Assembly: GCF_008641105.1 (NCBI RefSeq) | Contig: NZ_VTTI01000003.1 | Location: 22,981 to 86,980, forward strand | DNA length: 64,000 nt | Origin: Halopseudomonas salina | Lineage (GTDB): Bacteria; Pseudomonadota; Gammaproteobacteria; Pseudomonadales; Pseudomonadaceae | Direction of reading: 5' to 3' | Part shown: piece by piece, positions 62,073 through 64,000 of the stretch | Position numbering within the stretch: the first letter of the stretch is position 1 | Layout of the letters: each line of letters opens with the position of its first letter | The notes under the pieces: generated by a model | Told to the model about the DNA's origin: nothing | The model's database searches: none | The model's input: the letters and a program-made list of their open reading frames with translations, nothing else | Made by a program: the position numbers and the translations under genes

Positions 62073-64000
62073 ATGTTCAAGCACCTGCATTTTCCGATTC
62101 TGGTCATTAATCCGCATATCGGGCGTACCGATGTAGCCGGCACGCAGCTCGCGGAACTGTTCACCGCCCTGCGCCTTGAAGGTTTCGAAGTACTGGCTAC
62201 CGCCTCTACCAATGAAGGCCGGCAGATTGCCGAAGCGCATCGGGGCCTTTCCTGCATCCTGTTCACAGCAGACCAGGAAGGCGATCTGGAGCAGGTGCGC
62301 GCCCTATTTCAAGCCGCCCACTCGCGCTCACCGGAGTTGCCTATCATGGCACTCAGTACCAGTCAGAATCTGGATAACGACAAGTTGACCGCGCTGCGCG
62401 ATCTCCATCAGTTGCGTGGCATCATCTATCTTTTCGAAGACACCCTTCCATTTATTGCCGGCCAGATAGCCCGAACCGCACAAGCCTATCTAAGCAATCT
62501 GCTGCCACCTTTCTTCAAGGCATTACTGGATTACACCGGCCGCGCAAGCTACTCCTGGCATTCTCCCGGGCACGGGGGCGGCGTTGCATTTCGCAAGAGC
62601 CCGGTAGGCCGCGCCTTCCATGATTTTTTCGGCGAAAACACGCTGCGCTCTGACCTTTCGGTCTCCGTACCCGGCCTGGGCTCGCTGCTTGACCACAACG
62701 GTCCGATTGCCGCCGCTGAAGCCAACACAGCACGCACATTTGGCGCCGATCACGCTTTCTACGTGGTCAACGGCACCTCGACTTCGAACAAGATCATCTG
62801 GCATGCATTCGTCAGCCGGGATGATGTGGTGCTGGTGGACCGTAATTGCCACAAATCGATACTTCACGCGATCATCATGACCGGCGCGATACCCGTATAT
62901 CTCACCGGTTCGCGCAATGACTACGGCATCATCGGCCCGATTACCTTGGATTCCTTTGCACCCGACAACCTGAAGCGCCGACTAGCCGAGCACCCACTGC
63001 TGCAGGGCCGTGAGGCGAAAATCCGTCTGGCGGTGCTGACCAACTCGACCTACGACGGCCTTTGCTACAACGCGGAACTGATCAAGGACGAACTGGAAGA
63101 CGCGGTAGACGTATTGCATTTTGACGAAGCCTGGTATGGCTACGCAGCGTTTCACGAGTTTTACGCAGGCCGCCATGGCATGGGCAGCAAGCGCGGCTTT
63201 GAACGCGCCAGGCACCCCCTGGTGTTTGCCACCCAGTCGCCACACAAGGTGCTGGCAGCCATGTCCCAGGCTTCGATCATTCTGGCCGAAAACAGCATCG
63301 ACCAGCAGCTCGACCTGGAGCGCTTCAATGAAGCCTTCATGATGCACACCTCGACCTCGCCCCACTACGGCATCATCGCCTCGATCGACGTCTCCACCGG
63401 CATGATGGCGGGTGAACCGGGGCGATCCCTGGTACAGGAAACGCTGGACGAGGCTTTGTCCTTCCGCCGCGCGATGCAGCAGACAGCAGAGCGGCTGGAT
63501 GAAGACCAGTGGTGGTTCGATGTGTGGGAGCCGGAGGACGCGCTGGAATCGGACACGCTCGAACCACGCGACTGGACACTGGATGCCGACGAAGCGTGGC
63601 ACGGCTTTGGCGATATGGCCGATAACTATGCCCTGCTGGATCCGATCAAGGTCACGCTACTGACCCCGGGGGTCGAGGAGCACGGCCGCCTGGCCAGGAG
63701 CGGTATTCCTGCGACTGTGGTCACCCGTTTTCTCGCTGAGCGCGGGCTGGTGGTAGAGAAGACCGGCCTGTACTCCTTTCTCATCCTGTTCTCTCTGGGC
63801 ATTACCAAGGGCAAGTGGAGCACGCTGGTATCGGAGTTGCAGGAATTCAAGCGCCTGTATGACAGCAATGCGCCCCTGACAGCGACCCTGCCCGGGGTGG
63901 CTGCAACCGGCCATTATCGCGGACTGGGTTTGCGCGAGCTGTGCGAGCAACTGCACGGATTTTACAAGGAGCAGCGAATGGTGCGAACGCTGCGGCATAT
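62073..64000 (+). CDS. ldcA: Lysine decarboxylase (Orn/Lys/Arg family), 3' end outside window
   Basis: PLP-dependent decarboxylase, 642 of about 750 residues before the window ends. The N-terminal wing domain (FPILVINPHIGRTDVAG), NYSWHSPGHGGG-type motif, DHAFYVVNGTSTSNKI, VDRNCHKSILHAIIMTGAIPVYL, LHFDEAWYG (PLP aspartate) and SPHK (PLP lysine K392) are all present. It resembles P. aeruginosa LdcA closely from memory, hence lysine to cadaverine is likely; arginine or ornithine cannot be excluded. ATG at 62073 has GGAAG upstream. Confidence 0.9.
   Translation, partial: MFKHLHFPILVINPHIGRTDVAGTQLAELFTALRLEGFEVLATASTNEGRQIAEAHRGLSCILFTADQEGDLEQVRALFQAAHSRSPELPIMALSTSQNLDNDKLTALRDLHQLRGIIYLFEDTLPFIAGQIARTAQAYLSNLLPPFFKALLDYTGRASYSWHSPGHGGGVAFRKSPVGRAFHDFFGENTLRSDLSVSVPGLGSLLDHNGPIAAAEANTARTFGADHAFYVVNGTSTSNKIIWHAFVSRDDVVLVDRNCHKSILHAIIMTGAIPVYLTGSRNDYGIIGPITLDSFAPDNLKRRLAEHPLLQGREAKIRLAVLTNSTYDGLCYNAELIKDELEDAVDVLHFDEAWYGYAAFHEFYAGRHGMGSKRGFERARHPLVFATQSPHKVLAAMSQASIILAENSIDQQLDLERFNEAFMMHTSTSPHYGIIASIDVSTGMMAGEPGRSLVQETLDEALSFRRAMQQTAERLDEDQWWFDVWEPEDALESDTLEPRDWTLDADEAWHGFGDMADNYALLDPIKVTLLTPGVEEHGRLARSGIPATVVTRFLAERGLVVEKTGLYSFLILFSLGITKGKWSTLVSELQEFKRLYDSNAPLTATLPGVAATGHYRGLGLRELCEQLHGFYKEQRMVRTLRH

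Overview
The window looks like chromosome of a Pseudomonas-type gammaproteobacterium of moderate GC, probably a marine or halotolerant lineage such as Halopseudomonas. This rests on gene order: argG-motY-pyrC-rnt, the nasS-nasT-transporter-kinase-reductase-cobA nitrate cluster, and gltA / sdhCDAB-sucAB-lpd-sucCD all follow Pseudomonas arrangements. I see no phage, integrase, transposase, tRNA, rRNA or CRISPR array. Most of the window is core genome with accessory transport and signalling genes between the blocks.

Layout. (1) 0-4.1 kb: argG and motY (minus), pyrC and rnt (plus). (2) 4.3-8.4 kb: a TAXI-type TRAP transporter (binding protein, fused permease) with a universal stress protein. (3) 8.4-18.6 kb: the nitrate assimilation regulon. 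nasS and nasT encode a nitrate sensor and an ANTAR antiterminator. Then come a nitrate transporter, a PP2C-phosphatase/kinase fusion, a short NirB-like flavoprotein, a molybdopterin nitrate reductase and cobA. Three transcription units here each begin with a sigma-54 -24/-12 element, an RNA hairpin with an AANGNC hexaloop and an intrinsic terminator, the architecture expected for NasT control. The flavoprotein stands where nirBD is usually found. (4) 18.7-26.9 kb (minus): a giant multi-PAS membrane histidine kinase, an Rcp1-like response regulator and a REC-PAS-PAS-LOV-GGDEF-EAL protein whose LOV domain keeps the photoactive cysteine. This looks like a light-responsive cyclic-di-GMP circuit. 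(5) 27-40.5 kb (mostly minus): SnoaL-like protein, Atm1-type ABC exporter, permease, RND pump, dienelactone hydrolase, htpG with a heat-shock promoter, a membrane protein and two hotdog thioesterases. (6) 40.8-55.3 kb: a small lipoprotein, a DUF599 protein and the TCA block from sucD back to sdhC, with gltA divergent. (7) 55.5-64 kb: YkgJ-type protein, beta-hydroxyacid dehydrogenase, a second RND pump, ppnP, a thioesterase and the 5' part of a lysine decarboxylase gene cut by the window edge.

The most unusual DNA feature is a family of heptanucleotide arrays, (AAGCNNN)n, at four places. They begin within 0-3 bases of the stop codons of argG, the permease, sucB (decayed copy) and the ykgJ-like gene, and also abut the gltA terminator. 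Two loci contain facing inverted arrays. The argG and ykgJ copies are nearly identical from the stop codon onward, which suggests that the element supplies the stop codon.

Limits: everything was read by eye. Family names come from remembered motifs and gene order; no similarity search, RNA folding or promoter scoring was run.
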